64,000 bases of DNA from Catenulispora sp. GP43 (GTDB lineage: Bacteria; Actinomycetota; Actinomycetes; Streptomycetales; Catenulisporaceae). The stretch covers positions 124,001 through 188,000 of the forward strand of contig NZ_JBGCCT010000003.1 in the NCBI RefSeq assembly GCF_041260665.1, in the 5' to 3' direction. The notes below the pieces were generated by a model. It was not told where the DNA came from and made no database searches. It worked only from the letters and a program-made list of their open reading frames with translations. Shown here piece by piece: positions 41,876 through 48,466 of this stretch. Made by a program: the position numbers and the translations under genes. The number at the start of each line of letters is the position of its first letter. Positions within the stretch are counted from its first letter, which is position 1.

Positions 41876-42344
41876 CAGCTCCCTGATTTGTGGTCTCAGG
41901 CTATGTGTGTCCGGTGACGGGTGGGAGCGGATTTTAAGTAGGCCGGCGGGCGGCTGGCGTGGTCTCGCGAGCGGCAGGAGTCCGTGCCGCCCGCCTGCCG
42001 GTTCCGCTTGGTGACTGTGCGGGTTCGTGTGTCTGGTGGCCGGTGCCCCGGTGCCGGGCCGATAGCGAGCAAAGGCCGGGTGAGGCTGCCGCCGAAGGCG
42101 TCCTTTACCCCCGGCTCCATGATCACGTTTGGTGCCTGGGGCGGTTCTTCACGTGCTGGCTGGGGCGGTCTGGGTTGTGCGCGTGGGCGTGACGCGCCGA
42201 GCCGCGTGGACCGGCCGAAGGCCGCATGCCGCGCGGGCGCGGGCGCGGTGCGGCCGCGCGCGGCGGCCGTAGGCCGCCCCTTGAGTAAGTAAAGGACAGT
42301 TCCGGCGCCTGGTGATCCAGGGCTCGGGGGTGGGTCGCTTCGTG

Positions 42345-42422
42345 TGGGTGACCACGCACGGGCGTGGCGGTGGTGGAGGGGGCGGGGGTGGGGTACGGAT
42401 CCGGCGGCCGCCGACGCGGCGC
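42345..42422 (+). repeat. 78-bp perfect direct repeat, copy 1
   Basis: It is identical to 42521-42598; similarity continues about 20 bases further left and 8 bases right with single changes. It starts GTGGGTGACCACGCACGGGC. Confidence 0.95.
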
Positions 42423-42520
42423 TGACCGTACGGCCGGGGTGCGTGGCCGGCTGTCTGCTCGCGGGCTTCACCTGGTCGGCGGTCTGCTGCTCGTCGTCCT
42501 CGGGGGGTGGGTCGCCTTGG

Positions 42521-42598
42521 GTGGGTGACCACGCACGGGCGTGGCGGTGGTGGAGGGGGCGGGGGTGGGGTACGGATCCGGCGGCCGCCGACGCGGCG
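42521..42598 (+). repeat. 78-bp perfect direct repeat, copy 2
   Basis: Second copy, 176 bp from the first, ending 32 bases before the stop of the GntR gene. Confidence 0.95.
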
Positions 42599-42630
42599 TT
42601 GATCGCGCGTGGTCGGCGGCCTGCGGCGTT

Positions 42631-43335
42631 CTACTTGATGGCGTAGGCGAGTCGGATGGCTTCGGCGCTGGTGGTCTCGGTTTCGGCGAGTACGGTCCGC
42701 CCCTTGGCGGAAGTCACCAGCGTGGTCTCCAGAATCGGCGTGATGTCTGGTAGCGCTAGCGCCTTGGACTCGTCAGGGGTGGGCATGCGCGCTGCCACAA
42801 GCTCTTTGGCGGCGAGTTTGCCGTGTCGTGCAGATAGCGCCGACAGCAAAGCTGGACGCTCGGGGAACGGATCGGTCTCCAACCCGGTGCCCTCGGCGGC
42901 GGCGAAGGGCAACAGGGTGCGGGTGAGAACTCTGCGGCCGTTGGCCGGCTCCACCCCGGTTGCCTCACAGACGTACAGGGCGCTGCCCTCGGGTACATCG
43001 ATGAGTGCAGCAGTGGCAGCATCGGCATCCTGCCGGAAAATGTGTGCCGAGCCGAGCGGGTCCAATAGGACCGCGCGTGGGCGCGTCTTGATGGCGGCGG
43101 TGGTGTTGCGGCTGCGGACGAAACTGCCTCTGCCGTGCTGGATCTCGATCAGGCCCTCGGTGCGAAGAATGACAAGGGCCTGGCGCAGGGTCGTGCGTGA
43201 TACGCCGTACTGGTCGAGCATCCGGGCCTCGGACGGGAGGGCCTCGCCTGGTCCGTAGACGCCTTGCGTGATGTCGTCGCGGATGGCTTCTGTGACCTGC
43301 TTGTATAGCGCATCGTTTCTGACGATCCGTGCCAT
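42631..43335 (-). CDS. GntR-family repressor, KorSA-like
   Basis: 234 residues. An N-terminal GntR winged helix (LYKQVTEAIRDDITQGVYGP, then LDQYGVSRTTLRQALVILRT and IEIQHGRGSFV) is followed by a UTRA-type effector domain. In pSAM2-type elements the GntR protein KorSA represses transfer and replication genes. Here two similar 18-bp palindromes flank a promoter that reads into the transfer operon at 43726. That supports the same role. Confidence 0.9.
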   Translation of the reverse strand: MARIVRNDALYKQVTEAIRDDITQGVYGPGEALPSEARMLDQYGVSRTTLRQALVILRTEGLIEIQHGRGSFVRSRNTTAAIKTRPRAVLLDPLGSAHIFRQDADAATAALIDVPEGSALYVCEATGVEPANGRRVLTRTLLPFAAAEGTGLETDPFPERPALLSALSARHGKLAAKELVAARMPTPDESKALALPDITPILETTLVTSAKGRTVLAETETTSAEAIRLAYAIK

Positions 43336-43497
43336 GTCTGGCCAGCCTTAGCTTGAGGGCGCTTGTTGCGCGCTGGTCCCGGCCTCGCTCGGCCGGTCAC
43401 GTTTCGGTAACGGTTCTTGAGTCTGTTTGCCGGTCGCCCGGGGCTGTCGAGTCGGTATCAGAACCCTGCTACCTGCGCTTTGATGCCCGTCGGCCGG

Positions 43498-43515
43498 TAG
43501 TCATCATGATAAGTA
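43498..43515. promoter_or_regulatory. GntR operator candidate 1, TAGTCATCATGATAAGTA
   Basis: An imperfect 18-bp palindrome just upstream of the -35 hexamer of the transfer promoter. It shares the TCATGAT core with operator 2. Confidence 0.65.
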
Positions 43516-43519
43516 ATGA

Positions 43520-43549
43520 GTGACGTCTGTCAAAGGGCACGGATACTCT
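43520..43549 (+). promoter_or_regulatory. promoter candidate of the transfer operon
   Basis: GTGACG (43520-43525) and TACTCT (43544-43549) with an 18-base spacer. It lies exactly between the two GntR operator candidates and points toward the gene at 43726. The remainder of 43336-43725 holds no gene. Confidence 0.5.
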
Positions 43550-43555
43550 CGTTCT

Positions 43556-43573
43556 AACTCGTCATGATGAGTT
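43556..43573. promoter_or_regulatory. GntR operator candidate 2, AACTCGTCATGATGAGTT
   Basis: An 18-bp palindrome with a single mismatch, at the expected transcription start of the transfer promoter, 58 bp (centre to centre) from operator 1. Confidence 0.75.
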
Positions 43574-43725
43574 ACGTCCTACAAGTGAGGGCGTCCTCGT
43601 CGGGCGTGTGGCGCCTACGCGGGCGGCCTGCCGGGGTCCATTCGGCCGGCCGTCTGCGTGGGCACCGGTGGGGCGGCTCGTTCCTGGTCCGCCCTGAGTG
43701 GGCCTGAGGGCCCGGAGACGGGAGT

Positions 43726-44184
43726 GTGAAGGTGCAAAACGTCAGGGTGGATACCGGCGATTGGATCAGGCCTCGCCTGATCGCCGATCCGGAACCGGTG
43801 ACCGATTTCGACACCGGGGAGATCAAGATCAACCCCAAGACTGGGGAGCGGGACTATGTGCTGTCGGTGGCCGTGCGTCGGGAGGGCCAGCGACGCGGTA
43901 GCGCCGTAGAGGTCAAGGTGCGCGGGATGAGCGCTCCGGACGTGTCTGAGGGCGACGTGGTCTCGCTGAACGGGCTGATCGTCACCTATTGGGAGCAGAA
44001 CGGCCGGTCTGGCCTGGCCTTTCGTGCGGATTCTGTCACCCGGGCCACCGTTCCCGGGTCGGGGAGCGCGGGGCCGGCTGCGCCTTCGCGTACCGCACCG
44101 AGTGGAACCGGGGCGCAGCCTGCCCCAACCACGGCACCCCCGACCGGTGGGCCTCGGTCGGCCAAGGGCGGCGAGTCCGGGTGA
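43726..44184 (+). CDS. SCO3933-type OB-fold regulatory protein of the transfer region
   Basis: 152 residues from GTG 43726. The N-terminal about 110 residues are beta-rich (DYVLSVAVRREGQRRGSAVE, then VVSLNGLIVTYWEQNGRSGL) and fit the actinobacterial element-borne SCO3933-family/OB-like proteins. The C-terminal tail is Pro/Ala/Gly-rich, as in single-strand-binding proteins. It starts the transfer operon. Its TGA overlaps the next GTG. A role in protecting or delivering transferred DNA is inferred. Confidence 0.75.
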   Translation: MKVQNVRVDTGDWIRPRLIADPEPVTDFDTGEIKINPKTGERDYVLSVAVRREGQRRGSAVEVKVRGMSAPDVSEGDVVSLNGLIVTYWEQNGRSGLAFRADSVTRATVPGSGSAGPAAPSRTAPSGTGAQPAPTTAPPTGGPRSAKGGESG

Positions 44185-44381
44185 GCTGCCGAAGCGAGGC
44201 GATAGCCCGGATCAGGGAAGGTGTCGAGTCCCTGGCAAAGCTCGCCGACCTGGCAGAGGGCGCCGAGAAAGCAGGGAAGCACGCTGAGTGCAGCGGCTAC
44301 CTGTTCCAGATCTGCACAGTCGGCACCGCCTTGGCGGACTTCGCGGGCCTTCGTGCTGAGGCGACGGACGGGGAGGGCTGA
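44181..44381 (+). CDS. 66-residue helical protein of the transfer operon
   Basis: GTG 44181 overlaps the stop of the OB-fold gene. The sequence (EAIARIREGVESLAKLADLA, then EKAGKHAECSGYLFQICTVG) is helical with three Cys and could form a small bundle. It ends five bases before the translocase start. The family is not recognised, but gene order and coupling make it a real gene. Confidence 0.7.
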   Translation: MSCRSEAIARIREGVESLAKLADLAEGAEKAGKHAECSGYLFQICTVGTALADFAGLRAEATDGEG

Positions 44382-44385
44382 GGCG

Positions 44386-45774
44386 ATGTCGTCAAACGCT
44401 GCCCTGTCGGTGGCGCTGCTCCTGGTGCTCGCCGTGCTGCTGGTCGCCAGCCCGACCCTGCGTAAGCGGTACCCGCGAACGTGGTGGTATGCCGTGTCGT
44501 TCCCGATCCTGTGGGGACGGATCCGGTTCACCTGGCGTCGGCTGGCCTGGGAGTGCGACCTGGCGGTGACGCGCAAGCGGGCACACGCCATGCTCGGGGG
44601 GATCCTGATCAAGGGCAAAGAGCTTGATCCGGTGGTCCCCCGCCTGTCGATGGCCTGGCCCCGGCCGTTTCTGGTGACGGTGCGGGCCAGGATGTTGCCG
44701 GGTCAGACTCCTGATGAGTTCGTTGACGCGGCTGAGGCGATGGCGCATGCGTGGCGGGTCCATTCGGTGCGGGTGTCGTCATCGGCTCGGGGCGAGGTGG
44801 AATTCACGATCTCGGCGAGGGATCCGCTGGAGAACGTCACGTCGTCGGTGCCGTCTGGGCGAAAGCACCACGGGCGGCCCTGGTTCCGCGTCTCGGTCAC
44901 GACGGAGACGCAGGAGTCACCGGGCGCTGCGGCTGCGGCCCAACTCTTGCGGATCTTCGTCGGGTTCCTGGCGGACTGGAACGCGTGGGTTCTGGACCTG
45001 CGCCTGTTGCCGCACTGGCTGATCACCGGTGCTACGCAGTCGGGGAAATCGACGCTCATGAACGCGGTGGTGGTGGAGCTGGCGCCGCGTCCGGTCGCGC
45101 TGGTCGGGATCGACTTGAAGGGAGGTATGGAGCTGGGCAACTACACCGCGCGTCTGTCCGCGCTGGCCACGGATCGCCGATCAGCGGTGCGGGTGCTGAG
45201 CTACCTGGTTGATGTGGTGCTGGAGCGCACAACACAGTGCCGCATCGCTCAGGTTCGCTCGATCTGGGATCTGCCGGAGCAGATCAGGCCGGTGCCGATC
45301 GTGCTTCTGGTGGATGAGCTGGCGGAACTGTGCATGGCCACGGATCCGCGAGAGAAGGCCGATGCGCTGGCCTGCTCCACCAACCTGGTTCGCCTGGCAC
45401 AGCTGGGCGCGTCCCTGGGGGTGCACCTGCTGGTGGCCGGACAGCGGGTCGGCTCAGACCTGGGGGCCGGGGTGACCATGCTGCGTTCCCAACTCAGTGG
45501 CCGGGTCTGTCACCGGGTCACCGATCCGGAGACGGCCAAGATGACGCTTGGGGACCGGTTCCCTGACGCGGTGGACGCAGCGCAGGGGATCAGCCCGCTA
45601 GAGCGGGGCGTCGCCGTGACCACCACCAATGAGGGCGGTTGGATGCGGGCCCGGTCGGCCAACATCGGCGCGGAGCAGGCACAACGGATCACCACTGACT
45701 ACGCACACTGCCGGGTCCTGCTGCCCGGCCTGTCTGACATTGACCTGTCTGGGGGTGACACAACATGCCGGTGA
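44386..45774 (+). CDS. traSA: FtsK/SpoIIIE-type conjugative DNA translocase (Tra)
   Basis: 462 residues from ATG 44386. One or two membrane helices lie near the N-terminus (LSVALLLVLAVLLVASPTL), then a linker and a RecA-like ATPase with Walker A GATQSGKST, Walker B PIVLLVDELAEL and the motif LGVHLLVAGQR. In Streptomyces conjugation a single hexameric TraB/TraSA protein moves double-stranded DNA between hyphae. It overlaps the following small membrane gene by 10 bases. Regulation by the GntR operators upstream is likely. Confidence 0.93.
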   Translation: MSSNAALSVALLLVLAVLLVASPTLRKRYPRTWWYAVSFPILWGRIRFTWRRLAWECDLAVTRKRAHAMLGGILIKGKELDPVVPRLSMAWPRPFLVTVRARMLPGQTPDEFVDAAEAMAHAWRVHSVRVSSSARGEVEFTISARDPLENVTSSVPSGRKHHGRPWFRVSVTTETQESPGAAAAAQLLRIFVGFLADWNAWVLDLRLLPHWLITGATQSGKSTLMNAVVVELAPRPVALVGIDLKGGMELGNYTARLSALATDRRSAVRVLSYLVDVVLERTTQCRIAQVRSIWDLPEQIRPVPIVLLVDELAELCMATDPREKADALACSTNLVRLAQLGASLGVHLLVAGQRVGSDLGAGVTMLRSQLSGRVCHRVTDPETAKMTLGDRFPDAVDAAQGISPLERGVAVTTTNEGGWMRARSANIGAEQAQRITTDYAHCRVLLPGLSDIDLSGGDTTCR

Positions 45775-46007
45775 CCACCTCGGCGGCGCTGCTGTTCGGG
45801 ATCGCAACGTTCCTGATGCTGCGGGCCCGAACCGTCAAAATACTGGAAACGATCATCGTGGCCCTGTTCGGGTTCACCCTGGCTAGCTCGATGTTCGGGA
45901 CCATGATCAGCGCGGCGCTTCACTCGATCTTCTACGCGCACGCGACGAAGAACGGTGTGCCCGTCGCACCGGGTGCACCCACAGCGCCATGGACCAGTGG
46001 TCCGTGA
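45765..46007 (+). CDS. Spd-like small membrane protein
   Basis: 80 residues from ATG 45765, overlapping the translocase gene. Two membrane helices (TSAALLFGIATFLMLRA and ILETIIVALFGFTLASSMFG) are followed by a Pro/Ala tail. Small membrane proteins encoded directly after tra are the plasmid-spread (spd) proteins of actinomycete elements. Its TGA overlaps the start of the next gene. Confidence 0.75.
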   Translation: MPVTTSAALLFGIATFLMLRARTVKILETIIVALFGFTLASSMFGTMISAALHSIFYAHATKNGVPVAPGAPTAPWTSGP

Positions 46008-46156
46008 TGAACCGTGATTCGGACACGATCACCATGCTGTGGCTGCTGGCCGCGATTGGGGTCGTGGCCTACCGGTGGCATATCGCCTATTGGCTGGGGA
46101 TAGGGCTGGTCATGCTGGTTCTGACAAGCCTGCTCCTCGGATCGCAGCACTCCTAG
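46004..46156 (+). CDS. 50-residue Spd-like membrane peptide
   Basis: GTG 46004, directly followed by an in-frame ATG at 46007 that overlaps the upstream TGA. Two short membrane segments (ITMLWLLAAIGVVAYRW and YWLGIGLVMLVLTSLLLG) make up almost the whole peptide. It ends the transfer operon and is followed at once by a strong terminator. The translational coupling and position support a real gene despite its size. Confidence 0.7.
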   Translation: MMNRDSDTITMLWLLAAIGVVAYRWHIAYWLGIGLVMLVLTSLLLGSQHS

Positions 46157-46171
46157 AGAACAGCGCCACCT

Positions 46172-46209
46172 GGGGCGCCGGACCGAACTCGACTCGGGTC
46201 CGGCGCCCC
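46172..46209 (+). terminator. terminator of the transfer operon
   Basis: 13-bp perfect arms GGGGCGCCGGACC / GGTCCGGCGCCCC with a 12-base loop, 15 bases after the last stop. Beyond it, 46210-46445 holds a CA-rich tract (CACACGCGCACACACGCCAC) and the leader of the rep gene but no further gene. Confidence 0.88.
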
Positions 46210-46445
46210 GCCCCTACAGATCACACGCGCACACACGCCACACCTCACATCGCCTCTCGCCCAGATCATGCATGCGGCCTTCTGTCGCACGGGGCCCGCC
46301 CCGGCAGACGCCTTCCGCCGCGACTCACTGACCCCACCTCTTGCCTTCTCCCGATGCCCCGCACCCGCGCGTGCCGTCCGCATCGTCCTGAGGCGCCTGC
46401 CAGCTTCATCGGCCGGCGCCGCCCGGTCTGCAAGGAGAAGCAGAC

Positions 46446-47885
46446 ATGCCCACCACAGGGTATGAAGACGCAGCACCCAACCCCGCCCGACTGGCACTGA
46501 TCCCGATCGAGGATCGCGGCTGGTTCGAGCTGCTGTCACGGCCGGACTATCCGGCCATCGAGCAACAGATACGAGACGTCGGCGCGTGCGAAAACCCCGT
46601 CTGGCTTTCCGGCCGGACACTGCTGGTCTCCATCGCCACCGGGGAAGTCATCACCTCGTGGTCCTCGGACGGAACCCCGTTCGGCGCCATACCGATGCGC
46701 TGCATGAACCGACGCGCGACACGGTGTGCCTCATGCTCGCGGCTGTATGCCGGAGACGCGTTCCACCTCGTACGCGCGGGCCTGTCCGGCGGCAAAGGCG
46801 TACCGGACACTGTCTCCGGGCATCCACTGGTGTTTGCCACCCTGACCGCGCCATCTTTCGGGCCGGTGCACCGACGCACCAATCCCGACCGTCCCACGGA
46901 CGTATGCCGGGCTCGGCGTGGCAAGCCGCGGTGCCCCCACGACATGCCGATGACGTGCCAGCGGCGCCATGAACCCGGGGATCCGCTGGTCGGGCAACCG
47001 TTGTGTGTCGCCTGCTACGACTACCCCGGGCATGTGCTGTGGAACGCCGGAGCCTCGGCGCTATGGGCTCGGATGGTCGACTTCCTGTACTGGCGGCTTG
47101 CCCGAACCGGCGGAGTCACCAGGTCGCGAATCCGGCGCACCCTCCGCGTGGAGTACGTGCGGGTTGCCGAATACCAGGCACGCGGACTCGTCCACTTCCA
47201 CGCGGCGTTCCGCCTGGACGGACCCGACGACAGGTCACAGGAACCCCCGGCATGGGCCACGGCTGAAGTGCTCGCGGATGCCCTCGCGGAGGCGGCCTCT
47301 TCGGCACGCGTCCGCCTGGCCGAAACAGTCGCGATCGGCGCCCCGGTCCTGTCCTTCGGGCGACAGTTCGACGCCCGACCCATCGTGTTGGACGCTGAGC
47401 TGCCAGCAGAGCGCGCGGCGGGTTACCTGGCGAAGTACGTCACCAAGGGCACCGAGGATGCGCACGGGTCCGATGTGCCGATCACCCACCGATCGCAGAT
47501 CGCCGCCCTGGCACGGACCGGCCATGTCCGGGCACTCATGCACACCTGCCGCATCGTCGGCGTGCTGCCGGAATATGAAGCGCTGGGCCTGCATCGCTGG
47601 ACACACATGCTCGGATTCGGCGGGCAACCTCTGACCAAGACCCGCCGCTACTCCAGCACCTTCACCGCGCTACGGCAGGCACGCGCCGAATTCAAAAGCG
47701 CGGGTAGGCCCAAAGCTGATGGCGAAGAGACAGTGCGTGACCGTCAGTGGCGATACGCCTGGCAGGGATGGCCAAGCGGCACGATCGCGGAACAGGCCGC
47801 TGGCATCCGGGATGAGATCGAGAATGATCGGCAGTTGGCCAGTGATGCTGTTGGTGAGCAGGCACCAGGGCGGGGTGTCGCATGA
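46446..47885 (+). CDS. repSA: rolling-circle replication initiator, RepSA type
   Basis: 479 residues from ATG 46446 (AAGGAG, 8 bases upstream). A Cys-rich zinc-binding segment (CMNRRATRCASCSRLYAGDA and later CVACYDYP) precedes the HUH metal motif LVHFHA and the tyrosine motif AAGYLAKYVTKG expected to nick the origin. In pSAM2 this protein starts rolling-circle replication of the excised element. The stop overlaps the ATG of the following small gene. Confidence 0.92.
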   Translation: MPTTGYEDAAPNPARLALIPIEDRGWFELLSRPDYPAIEQQIRDVGACENPVWLSGRTLLVSIATGEVITSWSSDGTPFGAIPMRCMNRRATRCASCSRLYAGDAFHLVRAGLSGGKGVPDTVSGHPLVFATLTAPSFGPVHRRTNPDRPTDVCRARRGKPRCPHDMPMTCQRRHEPGDPLVGQPLCVACYDYPGHVLWNAGASALWARMVDFLYWRLARTGGVTRSRIRRTLRVEYVRVAEYQARGLVHFHAAFRLDGPDDRSQEPPAWATAEVLADALAEAASSARVRLAETVAIGAPVLSFGRQFDARPIVLDAELPAERAAGYLAKYVTKGTEDAHGSDVPITHRSQIAALARTGHVRALMHTCRIVGVLPEYEALGLHRWTHMLGFGGQPLTKTRRYSSTFTALRQARAEFKSAGRPKADGEETVRDRQWRYAWQGWPSGTIAEQAAGIRDEIENDRQLASDAVGEQAPGRGVA

Positions 47886-48118
47886 GCCATCCGACCGCTG
47901 GTGCGGAGCCTGGACCAATGAGCCGGGAGGAGTGGTTGAACTTCTATGTCGAACAGGCACCGGCGATCACTGAGGAGCAGTGGCGGGAGACTGTGAGCAT
48001 TCTGCACCTGACGCGACGGCGTCGGCGTGCCGGTGGTGGGCCGCCAGTCGCGGGTGAGACGAGCCGAACCGGCGCGTCTGGGGCGGGTGGGCGGGATGTG
48101 GAACCGCCGGCCGCCTGA
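47882..48118 (+). CDS. small protein downstream of repSA
   Basis: 78 residues from ATG 47882, coupled to repSA by ATGA. The middle is helical (MSREEWLNFYVEQAPAITEE), followed by a basic patch (HLTRRRRRAG) and a Gly-rich tail. In many AICEs the slot after repSA holds xis; this protein shows no MerR-type HTH, so it is at most a weak candidate for an excision or directionality factor. Confidence 0.65.
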   Translation: MSHPTAGAEPGPMSREEWLNFYVEQAPAITEEQWRETVSILHLTRRRRRAGGGPPVAGETSRTGASGAGGRDVEPPAA

Positions 48119-48145
48119 TCCACTGTCGATCATGCTGGCAGGTTG

Positions 48146-48181
48146 CGAGCCCCGACCGCTGAATAACGCGGCCGGGGCTCG
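48146..48181. terminator. bidirectional terminator between rep and int operons
   Basis: 14-bp arms with one mismatch (CGAGCCCCGACCGC / GCGGCCGGGGCTCG) and an 8-base loop, between the convergent genes ending at 48118 and 48192. Confidence 0.85.
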
Positions 48182-48191
48182 TCGTCTGACG

Positions 48192-48416
48192 CTAGCGGCC
48201 CCACCGGGCATACCCGGCGTCGTAGCCAATCACGAACGCGCCTAGAGCGTGGTATTCGATGGTGGCCGTTCCGCCTTCGCCGTCGTAGTCGTACAGCTGC
48301 GCCGAGTCGGCATCTTCGCCTTCGCCCGGCTTCCACATGGCGATGTATCCGGCTTGGACCAGCAAATCAAGAGTCTTCCGCTGCTCGGGGGTTGGGCTGG
48401 TACCGACGTTCTCCAC
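48192..48416 (-). CDS. 74-residue acidic protein downstream of the integrase; candidate directionality factor
   Basis: The GTG at 48416 has AAAGGAG 8 bases upstream, which fixes the start. The sequence (TPEQRKTLDLLVQAGYIAMW, then ADSAQLYDYDGEGGTATIEY) suggests a small alpha/beta protein with a winged-helix-like start. It is the second gene of the int transcript, 50 bases after the integrase stop. Recombination directionality factors of serine integrases share no common fold and often sit beside int, so the assignment is only a proposal. Confidence 0.6.
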   Translation of the reverse strand: MENVGTSPTPEQRKTLDLLVQAGYIAMWKPGEGEDADSAQLYDYDGEGGTATIEYHALGAFVIGYDAGYARWGR

Positions 48417-48466
48417 GGCTAGCACTCCTTTAGCTTGTAGTAGACATGGTGGCTGAACTGGGCGCG

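Larger units (their letters stand above)
41876..42630. other. 755-base non-coding region with repeats; candidate origin or transfer locus
   Basis: No gene is supported here. It contains structured repeat copy C (hairpin GGCGGGCGGC / GCCGCCCGCC at 41945-41995 plus GGTTCCGCTTGGTGACT at 42000-42016) and a perfect 78-bp direct repeat. It also has G-rich runs and short inverted repeats such as CCACGC-ACGG-GCGTGG within each 78-bp copy. In actinomycete elements such regions next to the kor gene can hold clt (the TraB recognition locus) or replication sites. Confidence 0.6.

Noticed and set aside
41896..42471. Minus-strand Pro/Arg-rich frame in the gene-free zone
   Set aside because: No domain, composition driven by GC content, broken by the direct repeats.
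42344..42646. Plus-strand frame with an internally repeated protein
   Set aside because: The protein repeat simply mirrors the 78-bp DNA repeat; no ribosome site, and it overlaps the GntR gene end.
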